Notes: a model not told the origin generated them from the letters alone. A stretch of DNA of 34,949 nucleotides from an uncultured Oscillospiraceae bacterium (GCA_900547455.1 URGV01000019.1:1-34949), one strand, 5' to 3'; counted from the first letter of the stretch, positions 1-8,505 are shown. Program-made: numbers and translations.

Positions 1-1087
1 CATTGTTCTTTGCATAGTTGAAACGAATCTGATAAGAGTAGTTTGCCGGGCGGGTTTCAACCAGATAATCATAGTATTCGTTGTTCGGGTTGGAGGAGAT
101 TGTCGCAATCTGGCTCTCGGTCAGGTCGCAGTAATCAAGCTCGCCGGACTGATACAGCTGGAAAGCGATATCGTTGGACTCCACCATTCTGATGGTGACA
201 GTGTCAAAGCGCTGGCTCTCGGTATCCCAGTAAGCAGGGTTCTTGGTGAATACTTTTTCGTTGCCCTGCACATAGGAGGTCATGGTGTAAGCGCCATTGT
301 ACCACATGTTTTCGTTGTTCATCGACTTAACACCATCCGGGCCGCCCAGCTCGTCTACCATAGCCTGTGCTCTTGGATACATACCAGCCCAGGTAGCCAT
401 CGTATCAAAGTATGGCTTTTCAGCGGTGCAGGTGTAAACGATGGTGTTTGCGTCTGGGGTCTTGATGCCGACCATCTGCTGGAAGACAGAATCATCGTCA
501 GCGGTCAGCGCGTAAGCTTCTTCCTCGGTCAGGGTCTTGGTGTACTCATAGTACTCCTCCGCGCCGGCGATCATCTCAAACGGCTGAGAGGTGTGGGAAG
601 ATTCGTTCTTGTAGAAGTTCAGTACCCACTCCATACCGGTTGCGAAGTCGTAGGAAGTGACGTCCGCTTTCTCGTTGCCGTTGACGTCTACCCACTTAAC
701 ACCCTCGCGGATGTGGAAGGTCCAGTTCAGACCGTTATCCTCTGTTCCCCACTCATCGGCCAAGCACGCAACGATCTGGCCTTTGTTGTCTACTTCGAGC
801 AGAGGGTCGGTGAGGTTGGTCAGGTTCTCCAGATCGTTGAAGCTCTGGCTGTAGAGGATATCGAAGGTCTGGATTTCACGGGTAGCCAGTTTCGGGATAA
901 CCAGATCGGTAATCTCGTTGCCGGTGCTCTCGGTGCTTTCCGATTCATCGCCGGTGCTCTCGGTTGTCTGCTCGGTGCTGTTGTCGCCGCTGGTGGTTCC
1001 TTCATCATTGGAAGAGGTACCGCATGCAGTCAGCAAGAGCGAGGCTGTCAGCGCCAGAGCAAGGATTTTTGACACAATTTTCTTCAT
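1..1087 (-). CDS. Family-5 peptide-type ABC solute-binding lipoprotein, C-terminus cut by window edge
   Basis: About 362 N-terminal residues are visible before the window ends; paralogs next door are about 670 aa. The ATG at 1085-1087 follows AAGGAGGAAAGGCT. The N-terminus is a lipoprotein signal (MKK, hydrophobic stretch, LLTAC), so Cys22 is the expected lipidated residue. A Ser/Thr/Glu-rich linker to about residue 60 precedes the SBP_bac_5 fold, with family-typical stretches such as ITDLVIPKLATRE, GLNWTFHIREGVKW and FDTVTIRMVES. The family captures oligopeptides, or sometimes nickel or sugars, outside the membrane for an ABC importer. The substrate is not deducible. It is the furthest downstream of four paralogs; permease and ATPase genes could lie beyond position 1 but are not visible. 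Confidence 0.9.
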   Translation of the reverse strand, partial: MKKIVSKILALALTASLLLTACGTSSNDEGTTSGDNSTEQTTESTGDESESTESTGNEITDLVIPKLATREIQTFDILYSQSFNDLENLTNLTDPLLEVDNKGQIVACLADEWGTEDNGLNWTFHIREGVKWVDVNGNEKADVTSYDFATGMEWVLNFYKNESSHTSQPFEMIAGAEEYYEYTKTLTEEEAYALTADDDSVFQQMVGIKTPDANTIVYTCTAEKPYFDTMATWAGMYPRAQAMVDELGGPDGVKSMNNENMWYNGAYTMTSYVQGNEKVFTKNPAYWDTESQRFDTVTIRMVESNDIAFQLYQSGELDYCDLTESQIATISSNPNNEYYDYLVETRPANYSYQIRFNYAKNN

Positions 1088-1135
1088 AGCCTTTCCTCCT
1101 TCAGATAACCTTTTTCTGATAGTAAACACTTTTGT

Positions 1136-1171
1136 TTTGTCGCTATACTGTTTCCCCTGTATAGCGACAAA
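1136..1171 (-). repeat. Perfect 13-bp inverted repeat in the leader of the first SBP gene
   Basis: Arms TTTGTCGCTATAC (1136-1148) and GTATAGCGACAAA (1159-1171) flank a 10-nt loop. It lies 49-84 nt upstream of the start codon, inside the predicted leader RNA. No U-tract follows on the minus strand, so it is not a standard terminator. It could be a leader RNA stem or a DNA operator. Confidence 0.75.
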
Positions 1172-1274
1172 GAGCTAGTCCTTTGCTTTAACAGAAAAAA
1201 GAAGTCTTCATCACCTTTCAGTTTTGAAGTACGAAAAAGTAAAGAAAATATAATATTTACTTTACTTTTGCTTT

Positions 1275-1303
1275 ATCATAGCAAAAACCAAAAGCAATGT
1301 CAA
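1275..1303 (-). promoter_or_regulatory. Promoter of the first solute-binding-protein gene
   Basis: On the minus strand TTGACA (1298-1303), 17 bases and TATGAT (1275-1280) make a near-consensus sigma-A promoter. Transcription would begin near 1268, giving a leader of about 180 nt that contains the hairpin at 1136-1171. Confidence 0.8.
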
Positions 1304-1481
1304 TCCTTACAGTTTATTTTTATTAAAAAAATCAAATTTTATGCATTTCATGTAGCAAATCAACTAAAGATGACCGGATTGTAACATATCTATGGCGGGA
1401 ACAAGAGCAATTTTTGTCTGAACCAAATCCAATTAAAATTTCTTTTTGCTCCTTTCTTCTCATTCTTTCATATTATATGTC

Positions 1482-1512
1482 AAAAAAGAGCGGCGAAAAG
1501 CCGCTCTTTTTT
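1482..1512 (-). terminator. Intrinsic terminator of the second SBP gene
   Basis: A 13-bp perfect stem (1482-1494 with 1500-1512), 5-nt loop, GC core GAGCGGC and a six-T tail on the minus strand, 8 nt past the stop codon. A-tracts on both sides make it potentially bidirectional. Confidence 0.9.
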
Positions 1513-1520
1513 ACAGATAT

Positions 1521-3542
1521 TTATGCATTCTGCTGCGCCACGTAGTTTTCGATTTCTTCGGTGGTGTAGCCGTCTGCGTTGGTCTCCCAGTTCTTCATCT
1601 TTTCATTCTGGCTGCCGTACATCGAATTCATCTTGCTGTAAACATTGATGCGGGTCAGGCAGTATGGAACGTTGTAGTATGCCGGGATAACCAGGCCGTG
1701 CTGGATCAGGTAAGCCTCCGCTTTTGCATAGGCTGCATAGCGGGCATCCAGATCGTCGGAGATTGCGTTTGCTTCCTCAACCATAGAGGTGAACTCCTTG
1801 TAGCAGTTGAGCAGGTCACGGGTCGCGTCGGTCTCCTCAACATCGACGATGTAGTTGTAGCCGGTGGAGTAGAAGGCGTTGTCGTAACCGTACATCTGCT
1901 GGCCCAGGTAGTTCTGCGGGTCACCGTAGTCAGCGCCCCAGCCACGAATGGTGATGGAGTGGAGTTTCGGGTCAAACACTTCGGTACGCTCGCTGGAAAC
2001 GTAGGTCTTGATGTTCAGTTTGACATAATCATCGCCCAAGCTGTCGGAGAGCGCCTGACCAAATACAGTCGCGCTGTCCAGAGAGGTCTGGTTGCTTGCT
2101 GCGATGTAGTAATCAACACTAACCGGGAAGGTGACGCCCAGAGCGGTCAGCTCCTCAATCGCCTGCTGTTTGTACTGCTCTGCCTTGTCTGCATCCAGAC
2201 GGACGATGGTCTCGCCGTCCATCTCCGGCAGGCCGAGTTCCTTTTTCACCAGTTCGGTGTAGTCGGTGCCGTCAGAGGTGTAAACCAGGCCCTTCATGGT
2301 GAAGCACTCGTTTTCACAGCTCATCGGGTCGATGGTGTTGAATCTCTTGTAGTACTCGGACAGATCCAGTCCATAGTACCAGGACAGGCGGAACGCTTCG
2401 TTTGCAATCGCGGTGTTCCAGTTGGTATCTTTGGTGCCGTCCTCAGTGTACTTGTCAAAGTTGAAGTGGATCTGATAGGAGTATTTGTCCGCCGGTTTTT
2501 CTACCAGGTAGTCATAGAACTCGTTGTTCTCGTTGCCGCTGATGGTCTTGAGGTTGGACTCGGTCAGGTCAACGTAGTCAAGCTCGCCGGACTGATACAG
2601 CTGGAAAGCAACATCGTTGGACTCTACCATTCTGACTGTAACGGTGTCGAACAGTTTGGCATCGGTATCCCAGTAGCTTTCGTTCTTGGTGAAAACTTTT
2701 TCGTTGCCCTGGATGTAAGAGGTCATGGTGTAGCAGCCATTGTACCACATGTTCTCATTGTTCATCGCCTTGACGCCGTCAACGCCCAGGGAGTCGATCA
2801 GGCCCTGAGAAATTGGGTACATGCAGGCGTAGGTCGCTACGGTGTCAAAGTATGGTTTTGGATCGACGCAGTGGTAAACGATAGTGTAGTCGTCCGGGAT
2901 CTCGATGCCTACCATTTCCAGGAACTGAGAACCATCATCCGCTGTCAGCGCATAGGCTTCTTCCTGAGTCAGGGTCTTGGTCCACTCATAGTATTCGGAT
3001 GCGCCCTCGATCATCTCGATTGGCATGGAAGTATTGGCCGAGTCGTTCTTATAGAAGTTCAGTACCCACTCCAGGCCGGTTGCAAAGTCGCGGGCGGTGA
3101 CATCAGCCATCTCGTTGCCGTTCATATCAACCCATTTGACTCCTTCACGCAGGTTGAAGGTCCAGGTCAGGCCGCCGTCCTCGGTGCCCCAATCTTCTGC
3201 CATGCAGGGCGCCAGCTCACCGGATGGGGTTACCTCCAGCAGAGGATCGGTCAGGTTGCACAGGTTTTCAAAGTCCGCCGCCATCTGGCTGTAAAGGATA
3301 TTGAAGGTCTGAAGCTCTCTGGTCGACAATCTCGGGATAACCAGATCCTTAATTTCCTCGCCGGTCGAGGCGGTCTCTGTTTCGGTCTCGCTGCCGCTCT
3401 CCTCCGTTGTGGTGCCTTCGCTGCCGGTGTTTGTGCTTTCTCCACCCTCATTCTCGGTTGTTGTGGTGCCGCTGGAGCAGGCGCTCAGCAGAACCGAGGC
3501 GGTCATCGCAACAGCCAACAGCTTTGTCAATGTCTTCTTCAT
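1521..3542 (-). CDS. Family-5 peptide-type ABC solute-binding lipoprotein (second paralog)
   Basis: A 673-aa exported lipoprotein. The ATG follows AAAGGAGGAAGAAT. The signal peptide ends in the lipobox LLSAC (Cys22), followed by a Ser/Thr/Glu-rich tether to about residue 62 and then a full SBP_bac_5 module. Recognisable family stretches are WTFNLREGVKWVD, VYHCVDPKPYFDTVA, FDTVTVRMVESND, WGADYGDPQNYLG and a C-terminal IPAYYNVPY. Such proteins bind peptides (less often nickel or glycans) and deliver them to an ABC permease. It has its own promoter (3695-3723) and terminator (1482-1512), so it is probably monocistronic. It resembles its neighbours closely along its length, indicating tandem duplication. 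The ligand is unknown. Confidence 0.93.
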   Translation of the reverse strand: MKKTLTKLLAVAMTASVLLSACSSGTTTTENEGGESTNTGSEGTTTEESGSETETETASTGEEIKDLVIPRLSTRELQTFNILYSQMAADFENLCNLTDPLLEVTPSGELAPCMAEDWGTEDGGLTWTFNLREGVKWVDMNGNEMADVTARDFATGLEWVLNFYKNDSANTSMPIEMIEGASEYYEWTKTLTQEEAYALTADDGSQFLEMVGIEIPDDYTIVYHCVDPKPYFDTVATYACMYPISQGLIDSLGVDGVKAMNNENMWYNGCYTMTSYIQGNEKVFTKNESYWDTDAKLFDTVTVRMVESNDVAFQLYQSGELDYVDLTESNLKTISGNENNEFYDYLVEKPADKYSYQIHFNFDKYTEDGTKDTNWNTAIANEAFRLSWYYGLDLSEYYKRFNTIDPMSCENECFTMKGLVYTSDGTDYTELVKKELGLPEMDGETIVRLDADKAEQYKQQAIEELTALGVTFPVSVDYYIAASNQTSLDSATVFGQALSDSLGDDYVKLNIKTYVSSERTEVFDPKLHSITIRGWGADYGDPQNYLGQQMYGYDNAFYSTGYNYIVDVEETDATRDLLNCYKEFTSMVEEANAISDDLDARYAAYAKAEAYLIQHGLVIPAYYNVPYCLTRINVYSKMNSMYGSQNEKMKNWETNADGYTTEEIENYVAQQNA

Positions 3543-3607
3543 ATTCTTCCTCCTTTGGCTTGGTTGAACGCGCGGAAGAGGATCAGACGATCTTTTCTGC
3601 GTGTGCC

Positions 3608-3649
3608 TTCGCCGCGCTTACAGCGCGGCGAAAAATGGCTAGCCATTTT
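3608..3649 (-). repeat. GC-rich hairpin plus 18-bp palindrome in the leader of the second SBP gene
   Basis: Two adjacent dyads: an 11-bp perfect stem, TTCGCCGCGCT (3608-3618) with AGCGCGGCGAA (3622-3632), around a 3-nt loop; and an 18-bp perfect palindrome AAAATGGCTAGCCATTTT (3632-3649). Both lie between the promoter and RBS, in the predicted leader RNA. No U-tract follows on the minus strand. It may be a regulatory stem, an operator or a dispersed repeat. Confidence 0.7.
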
Positions 3650-3694
3650 GTCAATTAAAGCAATCGATTCACTTTACCGCTTTAATTTAATTTT

Positions 3695-3723
3695 ATCATA
3701 TCAAAGTCACCATCTTTTGTCAA
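3695..3723 (-). promoter_or_regulatory. Promoter of the second SBP gene
   Basis: On the minus strand TTGACA (3718-3723), 17 bases and TATGAT (3695-3700), the same elements and spacing as for the first SBP gene. The predicted leader is about 145 nt. Confidence 0.8.
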
Positions 3724-3765
3724 TAAAAAATATATATTTTATTTGATTACTTTTTATTTATAGTA

Positions 3766-3806
3766 AGAATATACAAAAACATATAGCAAGTGTTTTCGTA
3801 TATTCT
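3766..3806 (-). repeat. 16-bp near-perfect inverted repeat upstream of the second SBP promoter
   Basis: Arms 3766-3781 and 3791-3806 match at 15 of 16 positions around a 9-nt spacer (core AGAATATAC). It ends about 43 bp upstream of the -35 box and lies beyond the terminator of the gene before it, a position that suits a DNA-binding regulator. The binding protein is unknown. Confidence 0.55.
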
Positions 3807-3894
3807 GAATAAGACTCTGCTTTTTCAGACAAAAAAGCTACAAATTTGATTCCATCTGATTCCATCAGCTTCAAATTTAAAGTATTTCTTATAC

Positions 3895-3934
3895 AAAAAA
3901 GCCGAAAGGGATCGTGAAATCCCCTTCGGCTTTT
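3895..3934 (-). terminator. Intrinsic terminator of the third SBP gene
   Basis: Stem AAAAGCCGAA-GGG (3897-3910) with CCCCTTCGGCTTTT (3921-3934), one mismatch, and a six-T tail on the minus strand, 16 nt past the stop codon. Confidence 0.85.
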
Positions 3935-3950
3935 CATCATAAACGGTTTT

Positions 3951-5987
3951 TTATTCCGCTGTTCTGTTGTTGTACGCTTCTTCAAAAGCAGCCATTTCTT
4001 CTGCGGTATAACCGTCCACACTGGTTTCCCAGTTCTTCATCTTGTTGTTCTGGATACCGTACATCGCCTTCATCTTGCTGTACGGATTGATCTTGGTCAG
4101 CATCCAGCCCACATTGTAGTAGTTCGGGATGGTCAGCGCGTGCTGAATCAGGTAGGCTTCCGCCTTTGCAAAGGCCTCATAACGCGCATCCAGATCATCA
4201 TTGATGGCATCCGCCTCCTCTACCAGAGCGGTAAACTCTCTGTAGGCAGCCAGCAGGTCAACGTTGGTCTCATCCTCTACCAGGTCGTTGACGTTGGAGA
4301 GGGTTCTGGTATAGTAAGCGGTATCGTTGCCGTAGGTTTCCTGGCCCAGATAGTTCTGCGGGTCACCATAGTCAGCGCCCCAGCCAGAGATATTGATCGA
4401 CTGCAGCTTTGGCTCATAAACTTCCTGAGAAGCACTGGAGACGTAGGTCTTGATGTTCAGCTGAACATAGTCGTCGCCCAGGCTGTCAGAGAAGCACTGC
4501 GCCAATACCGTTGCGCTGTCCAGCGCAGTCTGGTTGGAAGCAGAGATGTAGTAGTCAATGCCAACCGGGAAGGTGACTCCCAGAGCGGTCAGTTCCTCGA
4601 TCGCCTGCTGTTTGTATTCTTCCGCTTTGTCCGCGTCCAGTCTGACCATGCTCTCGCCGTCCGCTTCGCCCAGGCCCAGCTCCTGTTTTACAAGGTCGGT
4701 GTAGTCAGTGCCGTCAGATGTGTAGAGCAGGCCCGGCATCGAGTAGTAGTTGTTCTCGCAGGAAAGCGGGTTGACAGCGTTGGTTCTGCTGTAGTATGGC
4801 GTCAGATCCAAGCCATAGTACCAGGACAGACGGAACGCCTCGTTGGCAGCTGCGGTGTTCCAGTTGGTGTCCGGTGTACCATCCTCGTTGAGCTTATTGT
4901 AGTTGAGGTGGAACTGATAGGAACGGAAGTCTGCCGGCCACTCAACCATCTGGTCGTGATACGGATTGCTCTCATCGCCGCTGATGGTCATGACGTTGGA
5001 TTCGGTCAGCGAAACTTCGTCGATCTCGCCCGACTGATACAGCTGGTAGGCAACATCGGTGGATTCTACCATTCTGATCGTGACGGTATCAAAGCGGGTA
5101 CACTCGGTATCCCAGTAAGCCGGGTTTTTGGTGAACACCTTTTCATTGCCCTGAATGTAGGAAGTCATGGTGTAGCAGCCATTGTACCACATGTTTTCAT
5201 TGTTCATCGACTTGATGCCGTCGATGCCCAGCTCATCCACCAGGCCCTGAGCCAGCGGATACATGCAGGTGTAGGCACAAACGGTATCGAAGTATGGTTT
5301 TTCGGTGGTGCAGTGATAAACCAGAGTATAATCATCCGGCGTCTCAATGTTGACCATCTCGCGGAAGACAGAGCCCTCGCTGGCATCCAGCGCATAAGCT
5401 TCTTCCTGGGTCAGGCTCTTGGTGTACTCATAGTACTCCTCTGCGCCCTCGATCATCTCCATCGGCATGGAGGTGTTGGCCGAATCATTCTTATAGAAGT
5501 TGAGCACCCACTCCATTCCGGTCAAAAAGTCCTGAGCGGTAACCTGAGCCATCTCGTTTCCATTAACATCTACCCAAGTCGCGTTGTCGCGCAGGTTGAA
5601 GGTCCAGGTCAGTCCGCCGTCCTCGGTGCTCCACTCCTCTGCGATGCAGGGAACCAGCTCGCCGTAGTTGTTGACCTCCAGCAGGCCATCCCAGATGTTG
5701 GTCAGATACTGGGTGTCTGCGGAAGTTTCCGAGCTGAGCAGGTTGAAGGTGGCCAACTCAGAAGAAGAAACCTTTGCAAGCACAAGGTCGGTGATCGGCT
5801 CATGCTCTGTCTGCGCGGTCTCGGTCTCAGTCTCGGCAGAGTCGGTGGTTTCTGTCGTCTCAGTGCTGCTGCCGGTTTCGCTTTCTGTTCCGGTCTGCTC
5901 CTGCGTACCGCCGCTGCTGGAGCATCCGCTCAAAACCAGGGAAGCAGTCAGCGCCAGAGCAAGCAGTCTCGATGCTGTTTTTTTCAT
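3951..5987 (-). CDS. Family-5 peptide-type ABC solute-binding lipoprotein (third paralog)
   Basis: A 678-aa lipoprotein. The ATG follows AAGGAGGAACATT. The signal peptide ends in VLSGC (Cys22). A long Thr/Glu/Ser-rich linker to about residue 65 leads into the SBP_bac_5 domain, marked by GLTWTFNLRDNATWVD, YHCTTEKPYFDTVCAY, FDTVTIRMVESTDVAYQLYQSGE and WGADYGDPQNYLGQE. Residues differ from the second paralog in several surface loops, which may reflect a different ligand. It has its own promoter (6113-6141) and terminator (3895-3934). The role is inferred from the family only: extracellular capture of a peptide-like ligand for an ABC importer that is not encoded in this window. Confidence 0.93.
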   Translation of the reverse strand: MKKTASRLLALALTASLVLSGCSSSGGTQEQTGTESETGSSTETTETTDSAETETETAQTEHEPITDLVLAKVSSSELATFNLLSSETSADTQYLTNIWDGLLEVNNYGELVPCIAEEWSTEDGGLTWTFNLRDNATWVDVNGNEMAQVTAQDFLTGMEWVLNFYKNDSANTSMPMEMIEGAEEYYEYTKSLTQEEAYALDASEGSVFREMVNIETPDDYTLVYHCTTEKPYFDTVCAYTCMYPLAQGLVDELGIDGIKSMNNENMWYNGCYTMTSYIQGNEKVFTKNPAYWDTECTRFDTVTIRMVESTDVAYQLYQSGEIDEVSLTESNVMTISGDESNPYHDQMVEWPADFRSYQFHLNYNKLNEDGTPDTNWNTAAANEAFRLSWYYGLDLTPYYSRTNAVNPLSCENNYYSMPGLLYTSDGTDYTDLVKQELGLGEADGESMVRLDADKAEEYKQQAIEELTALGVTFPVGIDYYISASNQTALDSATVLAQCFSDSLGDDYVQLNIKTYVSSASQEVYEPKLQSINISGWGADYGDPQNYLGQETYGNDTAYYTRTLSNVNDLVEDETNVDLLAAYREFTALVEEADAINDDLDARYEAFAKAEAYLIQHALTIPNYYNVGWMLTKINPYSKMKAMYGIQNNKMKNWETSVDGYTAEEMAAFEEAYNNRTAE

Positions 5988-6112
5988 AATGTTCCTCCTT
6001 AAGTATAAGAGTCAAAGATCATAAAATCTGCCCCAGTTAAAATCCTCCCAGGCAGATGATCCCACAGGCATAAAGAACGTCAGAAAATTGTATGTTTTTA
6101 CTTTACTGTCCA

Positions 6113-6141
6113 ATAGTATCAGATTAAAGTGCTGCTGTCAA
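6113..6141 (-). promoter_or_regulatory. Promoter of the third SBP gene
   Basis: On the minus strand TTGACA (6136-6141), 17 bases and TACTAT (6113-6118). The predicted leader is about 120 nt and contains a weaker 7-bp inverted repeat ATCTGCC/GGCAGAT (6026-6032, 6051-6057). Confidence 0.75.
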
Positions 6142-6317
6142 GTTTTTTATGGAAATTGTCATGAAATCATCCATATAAAAGCTGAATTTCAGTTTAAATG
6201 TATAATATCTTTTTGCTTTTTTAAGTGAATTTGTGATTAAAAATTTTAAATTATATCATTAAATTCTTTTTCATTGTGACAGTATCCGCTTTCTTTCAAG
6301 AGAAAATATCAGTAATT

Positions 6318-6356
6318 ACTAAAAAAACAGACGGCATTGCCGTCTGTTTTTTTAGT
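6318..6356 (-). terminator. Intrinsic terminator of the fourth SBP gene
   Basis: An 18-bp perfect stem (6318-6335 with 6339-6356) around a 3-nt loop, with CAGACGGC core and A7/T7 tracts within the stem. It begins 3 nt after the stop codon and should work in both directions. Confidence 0.9.
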
Positions 6357-6359
6357 AGT

Positions 6360-8360
6360 CTATTTGGAACTTGCGTGAGCGGCAACATCCTCGGCAAGGT
6401 CAGCCTCGGTGTATCCGTTGGAATTGGTTTCCCAGTTCTTCATCTTCCAGTTCTGGATGCCATAAACCGCATTCATCTTGCTGTACGGATTGATCTTGGT
6501 CAGCACCCAACCGATGTCGTGATAGATCGGGATGTTCATCGCGTGGTCGAGCATGTAAGCTTCCGCCTTTGCGTAGGCTGCATAGCGCTCATCCAGGTCG
6601 GTGACGGCGTCCGCTTCCGCAACCATGTTGGTGAACTCGGCGTACATATCCAGTACCGGCTTGGTGACATCGTTCTCCTCCAGGTCATTGACATTGGAAA
6701 CGAGATTGGTGTAGAAGGCGTTGTCGTTGTTGATGGTCTCCTGGATGAGGTAGTTCTGCGGGTCGCCATAGTCTGGAATCCAGCCGGTGACGGAGATCGA
6801 CTCGAGCTTCGGATCGTACACTTCCTGCTGTACGCTGGAAACATAGGTGCCGATGTTCAGGACGACAAAGTCATCGCCCATGCTGTCGGAGATGCACTGA
6901 GCCAATACGGTCGCGGTATCCAGAGCGGTCTGGTTGCTTGCTGCGATATAGTAGTCCATCTCAACCGGGAAGGTGACGCCCTGCGCGGTCAGCTCCTCAA
7001 TCGCCTGCTGTTTGTATTCTTCCGCCTTTGCAGCGTCCAGACGGGCTGGGGTCTCGCCGTTTTCCTCGATGCCGAGCTCCGCCTTGACCAGCTCTGTGTA
7101 GTCGGTGCCGTCACTGGTGTAGCACAGACCGTTCATGGTGTAGGTGTTGTTCTCACAGCTCATCGGGTTGATGGTGTTGACGCGGCTGAAGTACGGGGTG
7201 AAATCGATGCCGTAGTACAGCGCTTTTCTGAAGTTTTCGTTGGCAACGGCGGTGTTCCAGTTGGTGTCCGGGGTGCCGTCCTCGTTCATCTTGTCGTAGT
7301 TAAACTTCATCTGTGCGGAGGTGAAGGTCTTCTGCCACTCGACCAGCTGGTCGTGGTACGGGTTGTTTTCGTCCTCATAGATGGTCTTGATGTTGCTCTC
7401 GGAGAGCTCGACATAGTCGGTCTCGCCGGACTGGTACATCTGGTAGGCAACCTCGTTGGATTCCACCATCTTGATGGTGATGGTGTTGAAGCGCTTGCAG
7501 TCGGTGTCCCAGTAAGCCGGGTTTGGCACCATCGTCTTTTCGTTGCCCTGTACATAGGAGGTCATCAGGTAAGCGCCGTTGTACCACATGGTCTCATTGT
7601 TCATGCCCTGCACGCCCTCGACGCCCAGCTCATCGACCATGCCCTGCGGCATCGGGTACATGCAGATGTAGGCAAATACCGTATCGAAGTATGGCTTTGC
7701 GGTGGTGCAGTGGTAGACCAGCGTGTAGTCGTCCGGGGTCTCAATGCCGACCATCTCGCGGAACTTGGAGCCTTCCCCTGCATCCAGCGCGTAGGCTTCC
7801 TCCTGGCTCAGGCTCTTGGTGTATTCATAGTACTCTGCCGCGCCCTCGATCATTTCGCTTGGCATCGAGACGTTGGCCGAGTCGTTTTTATGGAAATTCA
7901 GCACCCACTCCATTCCGGTCAGGAAATCCTGAGCGGTGCATTTTGCTTTCTCATTACCGTTGACGTCCACCCAGGTGACGTCGTCGCGCAGATGGAAGGT
8001 CCAGGTTTTGCCGCCGTCCTCGGTGCCCCAGTCGGTGGCGATGCCGGGGACCAGCTGTCCGTAGCTGTCCGCCTCCACCAGTCCGTCCACCATGTTGGTC
8101 AGGTACTGGACGTCCCTCTGCGACTGCGAATTCAGTAGGTTGAAGGTAGAAATTTCAGTCGATGCCAGGTGGGTCAGGACTAGATCGGTAATCTCGTTCT
8201 CACCTGCCTGTGTGGACCCTTCGTTCTCTGCTGCACTCGCGTTTTGTTCATTGGAAGCGCTTGTCTGTTCATTGGAAGCGCTGCCCATAATTCCGCAACC
8301 GCTCAGCACAGAAGAAGCCGCCAATGCTAACGCAATCAATTTCATTTCTACCCGTTTCAT
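6360..8360 (-). CDS. Family-5 peptide-type ABC solute-binding lipoprotein (fourth paralog)
   Basis: A 666-aa lipoprotein. I start it at the ATG at 8358-8360, preceded by GGAGGAAGAAAG; an in-frame start 48 nt upstream would put the RBS inside the gene and add a charged tail before the signal peptide. The signal ends in VLSGC (Cys22), then an Asn/Ser/Glu-rich linker containing a repeated SNEQ(T/N)AS unit, then SBP_bac_5 (GKTWTFHLRDDVTWVD, YHCTTAKPYFDTVFAY, GWIPDYGDPQNYLIQE). It is the most divergent paralog: the WGADYGDP stretch of the second and third reads WIPDYGDP here. It has its own promoter and terminator. The ligand is unknown. Confidence 0.93.
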   Translation of the reverse strand: MKRVEMKLIALALAASSVLSGCGIMGSASNEQTSASNEQNASAAENEGSTQAGENEITDLVLTHLASTEISTFNLLNSQSQRDVQYLTNMVDGLVEADSYGQLVPGIATDWGTEDGGKTWTFHLRDDVTWVDVNGNEKAKCTAQDFLTGMEWVLNFHKNDSANVSMPSEMIEGAAEYYEYTKSLSQEEAYALDAGEGSKFREMVGIETPDDYTLVYHCTTAKPYFDTVFAYICMYPMPQGMVDELGVEGVQGMNNETMWYNGAYLMTSYVQGNEKTMVPNPAYWDTDCKRFNTITIKMVESNEVAYQMYQSGETDYVELSESNIKTIYEDENNPYHDQLVEWQKTFTSAQMKFNYDKMNEDGTPDTNWNTAVANENFRKALYYGIDFTPYFSRVNTINPMSCENNTYTMNGLCYTSDGTDYTELVKAELGIEENGETPARLDAAKAEEYKQQAIEELTAQGVTFPVEMDYYIAASNQTALDTATVLAQCISDSMGDDFVVLNIGTYVSSVQQEVYDPKLESISVTGWIPDYGDPQNYLIQETINNDNAFYTNLVSNVNDLEENDVTKPVLDMYAEFTNMVAEADAVTDLDERYAAYAKAEAYMLDHAMNIPIYHDIGWVLTKINPYSKMNAVYGIQNWKMKNWETNSNGYTEADLAEDVAAHASSK

Positions 8361-8476
8361 CTTTCTTCCTCCTTTGAGCTTTTTGCTACTTTTTTCTTTC
8401 GGGTTCAATCCTCTATTCTTGCAAATAAAACATCGTTTTTTCTGTACAGCTTTTCGTGTGTTTTATTATGGGCTTT

Positions 8477-8505
8477 AGTATATCAAAGCGATAAAGCAAA
8501 GTCAA
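8477..8505 (-). promoter_or_regulatory. Promoter of the fourth SBP gene
   Basis: On the minus strand TTGACT (8500-8505), 17 bases and TATACT (8477-8482). The predicted leader is about 110 nt, with no strong hairpin, unlike the first two SBP genes. Confidence 0.7.

Larger units (their letters stand above)
1088..1520. other. Intergenic region between the first and second SBP genes
   Basis: This 433-bp AT-rich gap holds, from right to left on the minus strand, the terminator of the second SBP gene (1482-1512), the promoter of the first SBP gene (1275-1303), its hairpin-bearing leader and its RBS. I see no coding sequence. Confidence 0.7.
3543..3950. other. Intergenic region between the second and third SBP genes
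   Basis: The 408-bp gap holds the third gene's terminator (3895-3934), an AT-rich stretch with tandem 10-mers GATTCCATCT/GATTCCATCA (3848-3867) flanked by 8-bp inverted repeats (3842-3849, 3871-3878), a larger dyad at 3766-3806, the second gene's promoter, and its leader with the dyads at 3608-3649. No gene is seen. Confidence 0.65.
5988..6359. other. Intergenic region between the third and fourth SBP genes
   Basis: The 372-bp AT-rich gap contains the fourth gene's terminator (6318-6356), the third gene's promoter (6113-6141) and its leader. About 170 bp between these (6142-6317) show nothing beyond AT-rich sequence. Confidence 0.6.

Noticed and set aside
1446..3746. 766-aa open frame on the plus strand opposite the second SBP gene, and similar long frames at 4140-6002 and 6276-8138
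   Set aside because: They are antisense to clear lipoprotein genes, have no RBS and no recognisable domains. They stay open because the real genes avoid the codons whose complements are stops.
30..8300. Long DNA repeats among the SBP genes considered as mobile or CRISPR-like repeats
   Set aside because: The repeated stretches are conserved coding segments of paralogs. There are no regular short repeats with spacers.
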